From an uncultured Bacteroidales bacterium (lineage in GTDB: Bacteria > Bacteroidota > Bacteroidia > Bacteroidales > Paludibacteraceae): a DNA stretch of 56,794 bases. Each line of letters opens with the position of its first letter. The stretch's first letter is position 1. The position numbers and the translations under genes are program-made. The DNA lies in the NCBI GenBank assembly GCA_900316005.1, contig ONBH01000012.1, forward strand, positions 1-56,794. Reading direction: 5' to 3'. The notes below the pieces were generated by a model. That model saw only the letters and a list, made by a program, of their open reading frames with translations. It was not told the origin of the DNA and ran no database searches. Shown piece after piece: positions 22,608 through 30,485 of this stretch.

Positions 22608-24899
22608 TCAATCCAGCAGGATGAACGCAGCCCAGTATTCGGGCGTTTCGAATTGGGTTCGGACGGCTTGAATGGCCTGGCGGAACGCCTCGTGCTTGGG
22701 TTTACCCTCGAGGATAAGATGCCGATAGAACGTCGTCATCAACAGTTGCGTTGCCCTATCGTCCACTTTCCATAGCGACATCACCAGGGTCTGCACACCC
22801 GCCATCTTAAAGCCACGTTGCAGGCCAAAGACTCCTTCGCCCGATACTGCTCCCAGACCCGTCTCGCAGGCAGATAGCAGCACCATATCCGTTTGACGCA
22901 AGTCCAATAGCGCTATATCCCATGCCGTTAGCGACTTGCCACCCGCCATAATGAGGCCGCTCTTTTGCAATAGATAGCGGTTCTTAGCCTCCGGTAGATA
23001 GAAACCGTGCGTGGCGATATGCAGGATATTCGGCGCTTGTCCGGATAGGGACTTCAGGGCGTCCTGCGATGCCTCACTACCGGTAATCAGACGTGTTTGG
23101 CAGCCTGCTCCGTTTAGTTGCTGAGCTATCGTCTGCACCTCCTGAAGCGAAGCATACAAAGCGGGAATCTTATCCGCCGGCGAATAGTCTATACCGCCAA
23201 ACAGAACGGCAGAAGCGGGCTTCAGGGCCTTGCTCGGTTGCGTCATGACGCGCGTGGAAGAGAGGCGCTGCAGGGTATAGACATCATTCATGGCATGCGC
23301 GGCATCGTACGGAAGGTACTCGATGGCGAGTTGGTGCAGATAACCGCAGGGTGCAAAGGAGAAAGTCTGCCCCTGACGCATATAGGGGTACAGCTTCGCC
23401 CACACCAGTTTGGCAAGTTTAACACCCTGATAATCTGCATCATAGAGCATAGCCGGCGGCAGCATCTTGCCCGCCTCATTCGTAAGAACGGCCTTTAGTT
23501 CACTTTCCCGAAACAGAGGTACAAAAATCGGTTGCTGAGCACGCGCACGTAGCAACAGGGCGCAATACAAACGGTCTTCGTCGGGCAAAGGCATCGGGGC
23601 GGTAAAGAACTCAACCGCTACCCTATTCTCCGGCAAGGCGTTCCGCACGTTCTCAAAACGCATCGTGCGGCTTTCCATCTGCTGCCGATAGACCGAAGCC
23701 GAAGCTGTCAGACTGCTTTCAAGGGTATTGATGCGCTGCTGCAACTCACGTTGACGGAACGACTTATCCGAATAATGCAGCCGCTCGTATGCCAAGAGGC
23801 TCTTCAGTTCGCTCAGTTCGTTCCAACGGGCTATCAACTCCGCATCGCCGCTATCCAGAATGGCGGAGCGCAACTCCGTGGACGAGAGCAGCAGCAAGCC
23901 TTTGTGGAACAACTCGTTGTCGTAAGCCAGGCTCGCCAACTCCGAATCGTCTTGAATATAACGGCTCACAAAAGCAGGAATATGATATTCTGACAAGGCT
24001 GCTATCGCTTGCCAGAACGCCTCGCGCTGGTATTCAGACATATAATCCAACGATGAGCCGAAGAGCTTACGGCTCAAATCCAAGGAATGACGGTACAATT
24101 GCTTCGCCTCTGCTATATTGCCCTGCTCTGCCACACAGTAGCCCTTGAGGATAAGCGTTTTGATATAGGGCAAATAGTCCTCGCCGACGGTCTCGCGCCA
24201 GATAGCAAGCGCCCGGTCGCAATCGTCTATGACCGCTTCAGTCACATCTTGTGCTTCAAAATTAATTTCTGCCTTGCGAGCCCAAACGCCCGCTATAAAC
24301 GGATGCTTGTCGCCAAAAACGCTACGACCGGCTCGGAGCGCCTGGTCAGCCTCGTCCATCGCAGCAAGTGTCTCATCCTTACGCATAAGTACTTCCGATA
24401 GCTCGTAGGCCATACGGGCGAAGCCCTCGGTATCCTCGCCGGGCAGTCGGAGCGTGTAAATCTCCTTTGCCCGCCTGAGCAACAGCTCGGCACGCTTCAG
24501 CTTGTTCTGGCGGAGGCAGAGCCGCCCAACCGTCGTAAGCGCCGAGGCATATTCACGGCTCTCTTCGCCCGAGACTTCCTTTTGGATATTCAGGGCATCG
24601 TTGGCATAGTGCTCCGCCTGAACATAATCGCCCATGGTGGTATAGAGGTCTGCCAAGAGTTGAAGTGTCTCTGCGCAGTCAGGGTGCAGACGTCCCTGCA
24701 ACTTACGCCGAATGCGGAGGGCTTCCTTCAGGCGGGTCTCGGCAGAGGAAAAACGCCCGTAGCGGGTATCCGATACGCCGGCTCGCTGGAGGGAATCGGC
24801 TGTAGGCAAATCCATCATGGCGGCAGCATCCATCCGAGGAATCGAAATGAGCCATCCGAGCGCGAGGATAAGAAGGAGCGAAAAAGTGTGTTTATGCAT
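22608..24899 (-). CDS. Secreted TPR-CHAT domain protein
   Basis: 763-residue protein with an N-terminal signal peptide (LLLILALGWLISIPRMDAAA). An all-helical tetratricopeptide array (about 35-300) is followed by a linker with a coiled-coil stretch (about 385-420) and a C-terminal CHAT domain. The CHAT caspase-like dyad is present as the His in HIATHGFY (about 631) and the Cys in LLSACETGLG (about 677), and the domain ends SLWKVDDRATQLLMTTFYRHL. CHAT proteins include separase-like proteases and CRISPR- or defence-linked proteases; export of this one suggests an envelope role. Monogenic, with its own promoter and terminator. Substrate unknown. Confidence 0.9.
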   Translation of the reverse strand: MHKHTFSLLLILALGWLISIPRMDAAAMMDLPTADSLQRAGVSDTRYGRFSSAETRLKEALRIRRKLQGRLHPDCAETLQLLADLYTTMGDYVQAEHYANDALNIQKEVSGEESREYASALTTVGRLCLRQNKLKRAELLLRRAKEIYTLRLPGEDTEGFARMAYELSEVLMRKDETLAAMDEADQALRAGRSVFGDKHPFIAGVWARKAEINFEAQDVTEAVIDDCDRALAIWRETVGEDYLPYIKTLILKGYCVAEQGNIAEAKQLYRHSLDLSRKLFGSSLDYMSEYQREAFWQAIAALSEYHIPAFVSRYIQDDSELASLAYDNELFHKGLLLLSSTELRSAILDSGDAELIARWNELSELKSLLAYERLHYSDKSFRQRELQQRINTLESSLTASASVYRQQMESRTMRFENVRNALPENRVAVEFFTAPMPLPDEDRLYCALLLRARAQQPIFVPLFRESELKAVLTNEAGKMLPPAMLYDADYQGVKLAKLVWAKLYPYMRQGQTFSFAPCGYLHQLAIEYLPYDAAHAMNDVYTLQRLSSTRVMTQPSKALKPASAVLFGGIDYSPADKIPALYASLQEVQTIAQQLNGAGCQTRLITGSEASQDALKSLSGQAPNILHIATHGFYLPEAKNRYLLQKSGLIMAGGKSLTAWDIALLDLRQTDMVLLSACETGLGAVSGEGVFGLQRGFKMAGVQTLVMSLWKVDDRATQLLMTTFYRHLILEGKPKHEAFRQAIQAVRTQFETPEYWAAFILLD

Positions 24900-24930
24900 A
24901 TTTTTCGTGTTTTGAAGCCAAAAATCACGG

Positions 24931-24962
24931 CAAAATTACTATAAAAATTGGAAATATGCAAA
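24931..24962 (-). promoter_or_regulatory. Promoter of the CHAT gene
   Basis: Minus strand TTTG (24962-24959), 20 nt, TAATTTTG (24938-24931), 31 nt before ATG at 24899. Confidence 0.8.
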
Positions 24963-24987
24963 AAAAAATACTTTTTTTGTCAAAAAA

Positions 24988-25019
24988 TTTGCACAATTCA
25001 AAAAAAAGCAGTACTTTTG
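24988..25019 (+). promoter_or_regulatory. Promoter of tRNA-Lys
   Basis: TTTG (24988-24991), 20 nt, TACTTTTG (25012-25019). From -33 through the start of the transcript it is nearly the same as the dnaA promoter, including GCAGTAC and CACCCGCTTTTGAAAAA after the -7 box. It implies a ~130-nt tRNA leader that contains repeat copy B. Confidence 0.8.
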
Positions 25020-25046
25020 CACCCGCTTTTGAAAAAAAACCACAAC

Positions 25047-25140
25047 GGGGTCCCCAACGAAACTTGTTTCGGAGGGGAGAAGCGGAGGCTCGGGTCGTCT
25101 GTCGATTAAGCGAAGCGGTATCGACCATAGCGACATCAAA
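25047..25140. repeat. Structured dispersed repeat, copy B, in the tRNA-Lys leader
   Basis: CCCC-AA, perfect hairpin CGAAAC-TT-GTTTCG (25058-25071), GA-GGGGAGAAGCGGAG, then a module with stem GTCG/CGAC and hairpin GTCGAT/ATCGAC (25101-25106 / 25120-25125) enclosing TAAGCGAAGCGGT. It matches copy A (3192-3290) at high identity, while the first hairpin stem differs completely in sequence. It ends 16 nt before the tRNA. Confidence 0.75.
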
Positions 25141-25156
25141 GCCGAACGCGGAAAAG

Positions 25157-25232
<76 letters not shown>

Positions 25233-25240
25233 AAAGAAAA

Positions 25241-25268
25241 ACGAGTCGAAATTTCGGCTCGTTTTTTT
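25241..25268 (+). terminator. Terminator of tRNA-Lys
   Basis: ACGAG-T-CGAAATTTCG-G-CTCGT followed by seven T. Strong GC-closed stem with U-tract immediately after the tRNA. Confidence 0.85.
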
Positions 25269-25280
25269 ATCCTCTAAACT

Positions 25281-25400
25281 ATAGCGCAGCGTCCTGTAGC
25301 GTAGCGTCCTGTAGCGTAGCGTCCTGTAGCGTAGCGTCCTGTAGCGTAGCGTCCTGTAGCGTAGCGTCCTGTAGCGTAGCGTTCTGTAGCGCAGCGTCCT
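25281..25400. repeat. Eight tandem 15-bp repeats, GTAGCGTAGCGTCCT
   Basis: Eight contiguous 15-bp units. The six inner units carry AGCGTAGCG (one with TTCT instead of TCCT); the first and last carry AGCGCAGCG. The array lies between the tRNA-Lys terminator and the stop of the minus-strand nucleotidyltransferase gene. A stop-free frame crosses it but has no plausible gene context. No spacers, so not a CRISPR array. Confidence 0.9.
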
Positions 25401-25409
25401 CCAAAACCA

Positions 25410-26546
25410 TCACTCCCAATGGCGGGAATTCTGACCGCGCAGAAAGCGTACAAAGCTCTGGGCGATATTGGTTACCACCATATGGCGTGCGTAGCAAGGC
25501 GAGAATTTAGCTATAAATTGCGCGTCACGCGTACGGGCTCGAAAGGTATAGAGTTTGCGTAGAAAGACATTACGCGGAGCCCTACCCTGCTTTTCTGTCA
25601 GCTGGCGCGATTTAGTGCGAAGAGTATATGCCAGCAGTCGCTCAGCCTGTTCGCGCGCACGCGATGTATATAAAGGACATTTCTCGCGCGGCAAACCAAG
25701 GTAATGAACCAGGATATAAGCATATAGTTGCCAGGCCTCGAGAACATGCAACCGGCGCAAATGACGCTTCAGATAGGCACTCAGGTCCGGCATAGCGGCA
25801 TCGCGAAGCAGCATAGCCAAATCGGCAAACTGGCGTAGGGAAACGGTCTCGGTAACAAAATGCTCCCAACTATGGAGGAAGACAAAAAGAACATTGAATT
25901 TCTCTTCGGGTTCGAGCCACGAATTGGATTCGTACAGCACCTGCTTCGGATGGAGCAGTAAGGCTTCCTGCTCCAGTTGGTCGTAGCGGCGTGCGTCGCG
26001 CGGATGGGAGAAACTATGCGACACCCGATGCATCTCCACGGGCACGGGGCCCACGTTGATATTATAATGCCGGAAGTATTCCTCCTCGGTATCAAAACGC
26101 GGGGCATCGGGGAATGTACTACGCAGCACCTCGGCACCCGCATGGTAGTTAGCCTTGCCCACATAGATATCCACATCGCCGCAGGAACGCAGATACGGCT
26201 TCGGATAATGCCGCGCCAGGGTGAAACCCTTAATCTGTACGACCTGTATTCCGGCTTTGTTGAGGGCGGCTGTAGCCTGCAGGCGAACGTGCAGTTGTTG
26301 TTGCTGCAGCATCATACTATGGGCAGATACAGCACACATCTGCTGCTTCATCACAGGCGTGAGCCCCTTGCGTTCTTCGCTTAGAAGCACATCATAGATA
26401 AGCGGAGCCGTGCCTTGCCGTTCGGCTATGTAGAGCAACTTATGCCAGTCCTCGTCGTTCAGATTAACGTCCACATGTTCGGTGTCCCCACCCCATAGAG
26501 CGGCGCGTAGAAGGCGGAAATAACAATCTTCAACAGGTGTAAGCAT
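25410..26546 (-). CDS. Nucleotidyltransferase family protein (NTP_transf_5-like)
   Basis: 378-residue putative nucleotidyltransferase of the NTP_transf_5 type often found near surface-polysaccharide genes. The conserved block is IQVVQIKGFTLARHYPKPYL then RSCGDVDIYV (about 97-128), in which the G-D-V-D supplies the metal-binding aspartates; VEMHRVSHSF near 177 is also typical. The remainder is helical. Biochemical role unknown. It is the last gene of the gyrA operon, 2 nt after cinA. Just past its stop on the minus strand lies the 15-bp repeat array. Confidence 0.8.
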   Translation of the reverse strand: MLTPVEDCYFRLLRAALWGGDTEHVDVNLNDEDWHKLLYIAERQGTAPLIYDVLLSEERKGLTPVMKQQMCAVSAHSMMLQQQQLHVRLQATAALNKAGIQVVQIKGFTLARHYPKPYLRSCGDVDIYVGKANYHAGAEVLRSTFPDAPRFDTEEEYFRHYNINVGPVPVEMHRVSHSFSHPRDARRYDQLEQEALLLHPKQVLYESNSWLEPEEKFNVLFVFLHSWEHFVTETVSLRQFADLAMLLRDAAMPDLSAYLKRHLRRLHVLEAWQLYAYILVHYLGLPREKCPLYTSRAREQAERLLAYTLRTKSRQLTEKQGRAPRNVFLRKLYTFRARTRDAQFIAKFSPCYARHMVVTNIAQSFVRFLRGQNSRHWE

Positions 26547-26548
26547 CG

Positions 26549-27037
26549 TTAATGGGTATTAAGGATTTTGACCATCTCCTCCAATGCCGTTTGGGTGGCT
26601 TGGGTAGTGACCTCGTCTCGCGAGCCATGGAAATGAAAGCATCGCGCTTCAGTCGTATCGGGCGTAAGCCAGGCTATCCAGACCGTTCCAACGGGCTTGC
26701 CGGGCGTAGCGCCTCCGGGTCCGGCTATGCCGCTGGTGGCTATTGCGCAATCGGTATGCATAGCGTCACGAACACCTCGTACCATTTGCCGTACCGTCTC
26801 TTCACTAACTGCCCCTACCGTATTCAACACCTCGGCGGGCACGCCCAGTAGACGCATCTTCACGTCGTTGGAATAGGCTACGATACTGCCATTGTAGAAC
26901 TCAGATGAACCCGGCCACTTGTTGAGCATAGCAGCCAGCCGTCCGCCGGTACAGCTTTCGGCGGTAGAAATAGTCAGATGGCGAGCCAGCAGCAGCGCGC
27001 CTAATTGTTGTTCGGTTGTTGGCATTGTTTTTTCCAT
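26549..27037 (-). CDS. CinA C-terminal domain protein (NMN amidohydrolase, PncC-like)
   Basis: Stand-alone CinA-C/PncC domain of 162 residues, which deamidates nicotinamide mononucleotide in pyridine-nucleotide recycling. Diagnostic motifs are [16 protein letters not shown] near residue 23, [20 protein letters not shown] near 50, [11 protein letters not shown] near 75 and [23 protein letters not shown] near 100. ATG at 27037 ([11 protein letters not shown]) or 27025 are both possible. Either overlaps the DUF3109 3' end, indicating coupling. An extension upstream is unlikely. Confidence 0.92.
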   Translation of the reverse strand: MEKTMPTTEQQLGALLLARHLTISTAESCTGGRLAAMLNKWPGSSEFYNGSIVAYSNDVKMRLLGVPAEVLNTVGAVSEETVRQMVRGVRDAMHTDCAIATSGIAGPGGATPGKPVGTVWIAWLTPDTTEARCFHFHGSRDEVTTQATQTALEEMVKILNTH

Positions 27038-27672
27038 TCGGTTGCAGTAAGACATAACTCGTCGTACCATTCTTGTCCGAAGGCACGAATAAGGGGCTCG
27101 CGCAAGAATTGATAGAGCGGCAGGTGTAGCTTCTTACCCAACACCCGGCCGCAATGGCAGATATCCCAGCGATGGTACTCCACCCCGGTCATATCACCCA
27201 CTTTGGTCAAACGAATCGGATAGAGATGGCAGGAGAGAGGCTTCTTAAATTGATAGTTGACAGTTGATAGTTGATAGTTGACAGTTCTTATCTCGGCTGA
27301 AGCCTCGAACGATCGGCTAAAGCCGTACGACAATTGACAGTTTTCTGCCAACTTCTCAATCAGGCAGTAGGTCCAGCCCCTGTGGTCGGTTCGGGCAAAG
27401 ATACAATCCTTGTCATTCACGATGGACAGCACCTGCTCGCCGGAGGGGTCTCGGTACGCCAGGCCTTGTTTCGCTACTACGTCACGCGCCTCAGGCGTCA
27501 TCTGGGGCAGCAGTTGCGGCATGAGTTGCTCGATGACGCGGAGTTCTTCATCCGTAACCGGTGCACCCGCATCACCCTCTACGCAGCAACAGCCGCGGCA
27601 TACATCCAGATTGCAGCAGAATTCTTTTTCCACCACATCCAGGCTGACCAATGTATCTTGAATCACGAACAT
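27001..27672 (-). CDS. DUF3109 family protein carrying an in-frame repeat-element insertion
   Basis: Cys-rich Bacteroidetes protein of 223 residues. Family features: [18 protein letters not shown] at the start, [14 protein letters not shown] near residue 26, KDCIFAR near 87, CLIEKL near 103, [11 protein letters not shown] near 147 and YHRWDICHC. The cysteines suggest metal or Fe-S binding; function is not established. Between CLIEKL and [12 protein letters not shown] about 35 residues occur where I expect fewer than ten. They are encoded by the composite heptad-hairpin-heptad element (27249-27345) and read [15 protein letters not shown]... then [12 protein letters not shown]. The frame is kept, so the gene appears intact. 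Overlaps mntP by 10 nt. Confidence 0.88.
   Translation of the reverse strand: MFVIQDTLVSLDVVEKEFCCNLDVCRGCCCVEGDAGAPVTDEELRVIEQLMPQLLPQMTPEARDVVAKQGLAYRDPSGEQVLSIVNDKDCIFARTDHRGWTYCLIEKLAENCQLSYGFSRSFEASAEIRTVNYQLSTVNYQFKKPLSCHLYPIRLTKVGDMTGVEYHRWDICHCGRVLGKKLHLPLYQFLREPLIRAFGQEWYDELCLTATEWKKQCQQPNNN
27249..27345 (-). repeat. Composite heptad-hairpin-heptad element inside the DUF3109 gene
   Basis: Plus-strand order: TTGATAG/TTGACAG heptads (27249-27284), a 45-bp core (27285-27329) and a short heptad tail CAATTGACAGTT. The core is the reverse complement of 7286-7329 with one short difference (CGGCTGAAGCC against CGGCAAAGCC), one base longer. The coding strand reads the stop-free TATCAAC orientation, opposite to the copies at gene junctions. 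Confidence 0.88.
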
Positions 27673-28220
27673 AAGCCTTCTACACAGATTTTAATACCGA
27701 TAAGTATGAGTATGATGCCGCCTATGAGGCCGGCATTCAGTCGCAGCCGTTTACCCACCATGACGCCAAGCGCATAACCTATTCCGGACAGCACAAAGGA
27801 ACCCATGGCGATGATAGCGATAGCTATCCATAGTCGTGCGGGGTTGGCCACAAAAAGCACACCCGTAGCCAAGGCATCGATGGATGTAGCGATAGCCAAT
27901 AGAATCAGGTGTACGAAAGACCAATTGGCTTGCTCGGTCGTTTGTGCTTCCGGCTTAAGCGAATCCAGAATCATATGAATGCCGATGAAGCCCAGTAAAA
28001 CAAGCGCTATCCACGGAGCGTAACGTGTCACTATATCCACAAAGAGCGTTCCGATGCCATAACCTATCAGGGGCATGCCCCCCTGAAAGAGGCCAAAGAG
28101 CAAAGCCATGAGCCATGCCCGCGGGTCTCGGTTGCGCTGGCAGAGTCCCTGGGTCAGCGAGACCGAGAAACAATCCATGCCCAGAGCCACGGAGAGCAAT
28201 ATGATGGAAACGAGATCCAT
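27663..28220 (-). CDS. mntP: Manganese efflux pump MntP
   Basis: Six-helix inner-membrane Mn2+ exporter (185 residues, two DUF204 halves). Each half carries the acidic signature: SVALGMDCFSVSLTQG near residue 9 and LAIATSIDALATGVLF near 108, with LGFIGIHMILDSL between. Length matches the family. Start ATG overlaps the last base of the def stop codon. No yybP-ykoY-type riboswitch is visible upstream, as expected for an internal operon gene; any Mn control would act at the operon promoter or elsewhere. Confidence 0.95.
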   Translation of the reverse strand: MDLVSIILLSVALGMDCFSVSLTQGLCQRNRDPRAWLMALLFGLFQGGMPLIGYGIGTLFVDIVTRYAPWIALVLLGFIGIHMILDSLKPEAQTTEQANWSFVHLILLAIATSIDALATGVLFVANPARLWIAIAIIAMGSFVLSGIGYALGVMVGKRLRLNAGLIGGIILILIGIKICVEGLCS

Positions 28221-28768
28221 TATCTCTTGCAGCGGTAACGGGCGGTGGTCTTGCCCTTAGCGATATTGGTCAGTTTGCCCTTAACGAACTGGCGACGGAT
28301 GGGCGAGATACGATCGGTAAAGACGTGCCCCTCCAGGTGGTCGTATTCGTGCTGCACGATACGCGCCTTGAAGCCCGAGAAGGTTTCTTCCTTCCAGTTG
28401 AAGTCAGCATCCTGATACCGGATGGTGATGGTCTCGGGACGCACCACATTCTCCGAGATGCCCGGCAGGGACAGACAACCCTCGGAATAGGAAACGGTCT
28501 CTTCGCTTTCCTCGATGATTTCGGGATTCAGGAAAGCCTGCTTGAAATCCACGCAGTCAGGATAGTCTTCACCCAATTCGGTACCATCCACGATAAAGAT
28601 ACGCTTCGACAAGCCCACTTGCGGGGCAGCCAGACCGCAACCCTCGGCAGCGGTAAGCGTCTCTTGCATGTTGGCGAGCAATTCCTTCACATCCATCTCG
28701 CCCGGTACCACATCTTCAGTCGGCTTGCGCAAAGCAGCCTGACCATATAAATAAATAGGCAGAATCAC
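28220..28768 (-). CDS. def: Peptide deformylase
   Basis: Fe2+/Zn2+ enzyme that removes the N-formyl group from new proteins. All three motifs are present: GCGLAAPQVG (about 43-52), EGCLSLPG (about 96-103) and HEYDHLEG (about 139-146). 182 residues is normal. The start is GTG at 28768, which directly follows a heptad array (AATTAAA units) that bridges from the yqgF stop; the next in-frame ATG (of M28) would remove the conserved PIYLYGQAALRK start. Confidence 0.96.
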   Translation of the reverse strand: MILPIYLYGQAALRKPTEDVVPGEMDVKELLANMQETLTAAEGCGLAAPQVGLSKRIFIVDGTELGEDYPDCVDFKQAFLNPEIIEESEETVSYSEGCLSLPGISENVVRPETITIRYQDADFNWKEETFSGFKARIVQHEYDHLEGHVFTDRISPIRRQFVKGKLTNIAKGKTTARYRCKR

Positions 28769-28804
28769 TTAATTTTTAATTTTTAATTTTTAATTTTTAA
28801 TTTT
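28769..28804 (-). repeat. Heptad spacer, AATTAAA type
   Basis: About five coding-strand units of AATTAAA. They supply the last codons (K-I-K-N) and TAA of yqgF and end at the GTG of def. Each unit contains TAA. Confidence 0.85.
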
Positions 28805-29206
28805 CTCAAGGTATCCCTCCAGAATAATGCAGGCGGCCAGTTTGTCCACGACTGATTTATCCTGCCTCTGTTTCTTCTTCATGCCCCCATCGATCATCGC
28901 GCGGTGAGCTATGGTGGAGGTAAAGCGTTCGTCAAATTCCACAAGGGGTTTGTCGGGCCAACGTTTTCGGAAGTAGTTTATGAACGGCCGGATATAGGTC
29001 ATGCTCTCGCTATCCTCACCGTTGAGTTGGGTCGGCCGTCCGATCACAACGGTATCGACTTGCTCCTTTCGAAAATAGTCCTCGAGCCACGCGCCTAATT
29101 CTGCGGTAGGAATCGTAAACAAGGGATTAGCCGTTATGCGGAGCATATCCGTAACGGCTAATCCGGTGCGTTTCCGTCCGTAGTCTATCGCAAGAATCCG
29201 TCCCAA
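28790..29206 (-). CDS. yqgF: Putative Holliday junction resolvase / pre-16S rRNA nuclease YqgF
   Basis: RNase H-fold nuclease (138 residues) required for 16S rRNA 5' maturation in E. coli and long annotated as RuvX. Motifs: LAIDYGRKRTGLAVTD at the N-terminus, VVIGRPTQLNGE near residue 53, FDERFTST near 90 and DKLAACIILEGYL near 122. The C-terminal KIKN-stop is encoded by the heptad repeat. It sits 18 nt after the TPR gene in the gyrA operon. Confidence 0.95.
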   Translation of the reverse strand: MGRILAIDYGRKRTGLAVTDMLRITANPLFTIPTAELGAWLEDYFRKEQVDTVVIGRPTQLNGEDSESMTYIRPFINYFRKRWPDKPLVEFDERFTSTIAHRAMIDGGMKKKQRQDKSVVDKLAACIILEGYLEKIKN

Positions 29207-29224
29207 ATGTCGTTGGTCGTTCGA

Positions 29225-30451
29225 TCAATAATTTCCCAGCGCGTTGTACTCGTCCATCATCTTCAGACGATAGTAGAGCTGACGCAGAGCGGTACGGTAC
29301 TGATAGTTGTCGGGCTCCAGTTCGTATGCCTTCTTGAAGTACGGCAGGGCACTGGCAAACAGCTTGTCGGCTTCGGCTTTGAGTTTGTTGTAAGCCTTGT
29401 TATCCAGGTTCGACGGAGCCTCGTCAATCATCTGGTTAGCGTGGTCGAAATAGACAAAACCGAGATTCGAGTGGATGGCGGCATTATTGGGGTCGATGGC
29501 GATAGCCTGCTCCAGCACAGGTACAGCCTCATCGTAGCGTTTGAGCATGTTCAGGATCGAACCCTTCGAGTTGAAGTACTGCGCTTGTGGATCCATCTGA
29601 ATAGCCTGGTCGAGGTAGCTGATCGCCTCATCGGCATGACCACCGTTGACGAGGTTATTGATACGGTTCTGCAGGAACCATGCCTCTTGCGGGTATTTCT
29701 TGATGCACTCGTCCAGAATCTGATTGGCAGTTGCGCTATCACCCTTGTTGATATACGACTGATAGAGGAACTCGCCGGAATGGATAGCCTCGTGGTTGCC
29801 GTCCATCAGTTCGCGGAACATCGAGATGGCTGTTTCGTACTCGCCCCCATCAAATGCCATGCGGGCTGCATAGTATTTGTACAGGTAATAGGTGGTATCC
29901 TTGGGCATTTTGGCCTGTATCTTCTCGTCCTGCATGATGGCCAGATCGGGGATAGACAGGTATCTCATGAATACGTCAAAAGCCTTCTTGTAGTCGCGAT
30001 TGTCGTTCAGTACCACGCCATATTGGATCAGTTCCTGGTTGTTGTAGTAGTCCATCATCTTCTCGGAAATCATCTTGCGGTAGCGAGCCTGTACGTGCGG
30101 TTTGCCCTTCTTGTCGTAGGTCGGAGTCATGGCTATCTCGTCGGCTTTTACCCAGTAGTCCATACTCTCCATCACGGCTTTGCCGCGTTTAGTCCAGTCT
30201 TGTGACACATGGTTGTGCTCCCAGAGGTTCTCCTGATAGCCAATCAGGCCGGCTACATAGTATGTCTCGGCTTGTCCGGCGGTCTCTTCGTTACGCAGAG
30301 CCTCATCGATGGCGACGCGAGCGGCCTCGTAGTCAGGGGCTTGTTCCGTCTCTGCCATCACGATATTGCGAGCCTTGCTCACATTCTTCTTCTGTGCAAA
30401 ACAGCCTGCGCTAATGAGCACCAAAGCTGCCAAAATTACGGTCTTTTTCAT
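29225..30451 (-). CDS. Exported tetratricopeptide-repeat protein
   Basis: 408-residue protein with a signal peptide (AALVLISAGCFAQKK; the SAGC could be a lipobox) and TPR-like helical repeats. These are clearest at DYKKAFDVFMRYLSIPD, GEYETAISMFRELMDGN, KRYDEAVPVLEQAIAIDP and ASALPYFKKAYELEPDNYQY. This kind of periplasmic TPR protein is common in Bacteroidales; the partner is unknown. It is separated from gyrA by a 28-bp heptad spacer and precedes yqgF. Confidence 0.85.
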   Translation of the reverse strand: MKKTVILAALVLISAGCFAQKKNVSKARNIVMAETEQAPDYEAARVAIDEALRNEETAGQAETYYVAGLIGYQENLWEHNHVSQDWTKRGKAVMESMDYWVKADEIAMTPTYDKKGKPHVQARYRKMISEKMMDYYNNQELIQYGVVLNDNRDYKKAFDVFMRYLSIPDLAIMQDEKIQAKMPKDTTYYLYKYYAARMAFDGGEYETAISMFRELMDGNHEAIHSGEFLYQSYINKGDSATANQILDECIKKYPQEAWFLQNRINNLVNGGHADEAISYLDQAIQMDPQAQYFNSKGSILNMLKRYDEAVPVLEQAIAIDPNNAAIHSNLGFVYFDHANQMIDEAPSNLDNKAYNKLKAEADKLFASALPYFKKAYELEPDNYQYRTALRQLYYRLKMMDEYNALGNY

Positions 30452-30452
30452 A

Positions 30453-30485
30453 TCATTTTTAATTTTTAATTTTTAATTTTTAATT
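30453..30485 (-). repeat. Heptad spacer, AATTAAA type
   Basis: Coding-strand AATTAAA units fill the gap between gyrA and the TPR gene. The gyrA stop TAA is the first unit and the array reaches within a few bases of the TPR gene ATG. Confidence 0.85.

Noticed and set aside
25281..25400. Possible CRISPR array
   Set aside because: The 15-bp units are contiguous with no unique spacers, and no cas genes are nearby.
27001..27672. DUF3109 as a pseudogene because of the insertion
   Set aside because: The frame is open throughout, and conserved blocks on both sides are intact, so it is reported as an in-frame insertion.
29207..30205. Long plus-strand frame opposite the TPR and yqgF genes
   Set aside because: Antisense shadow of well-supported genes; no promoter and no recognisable domain.
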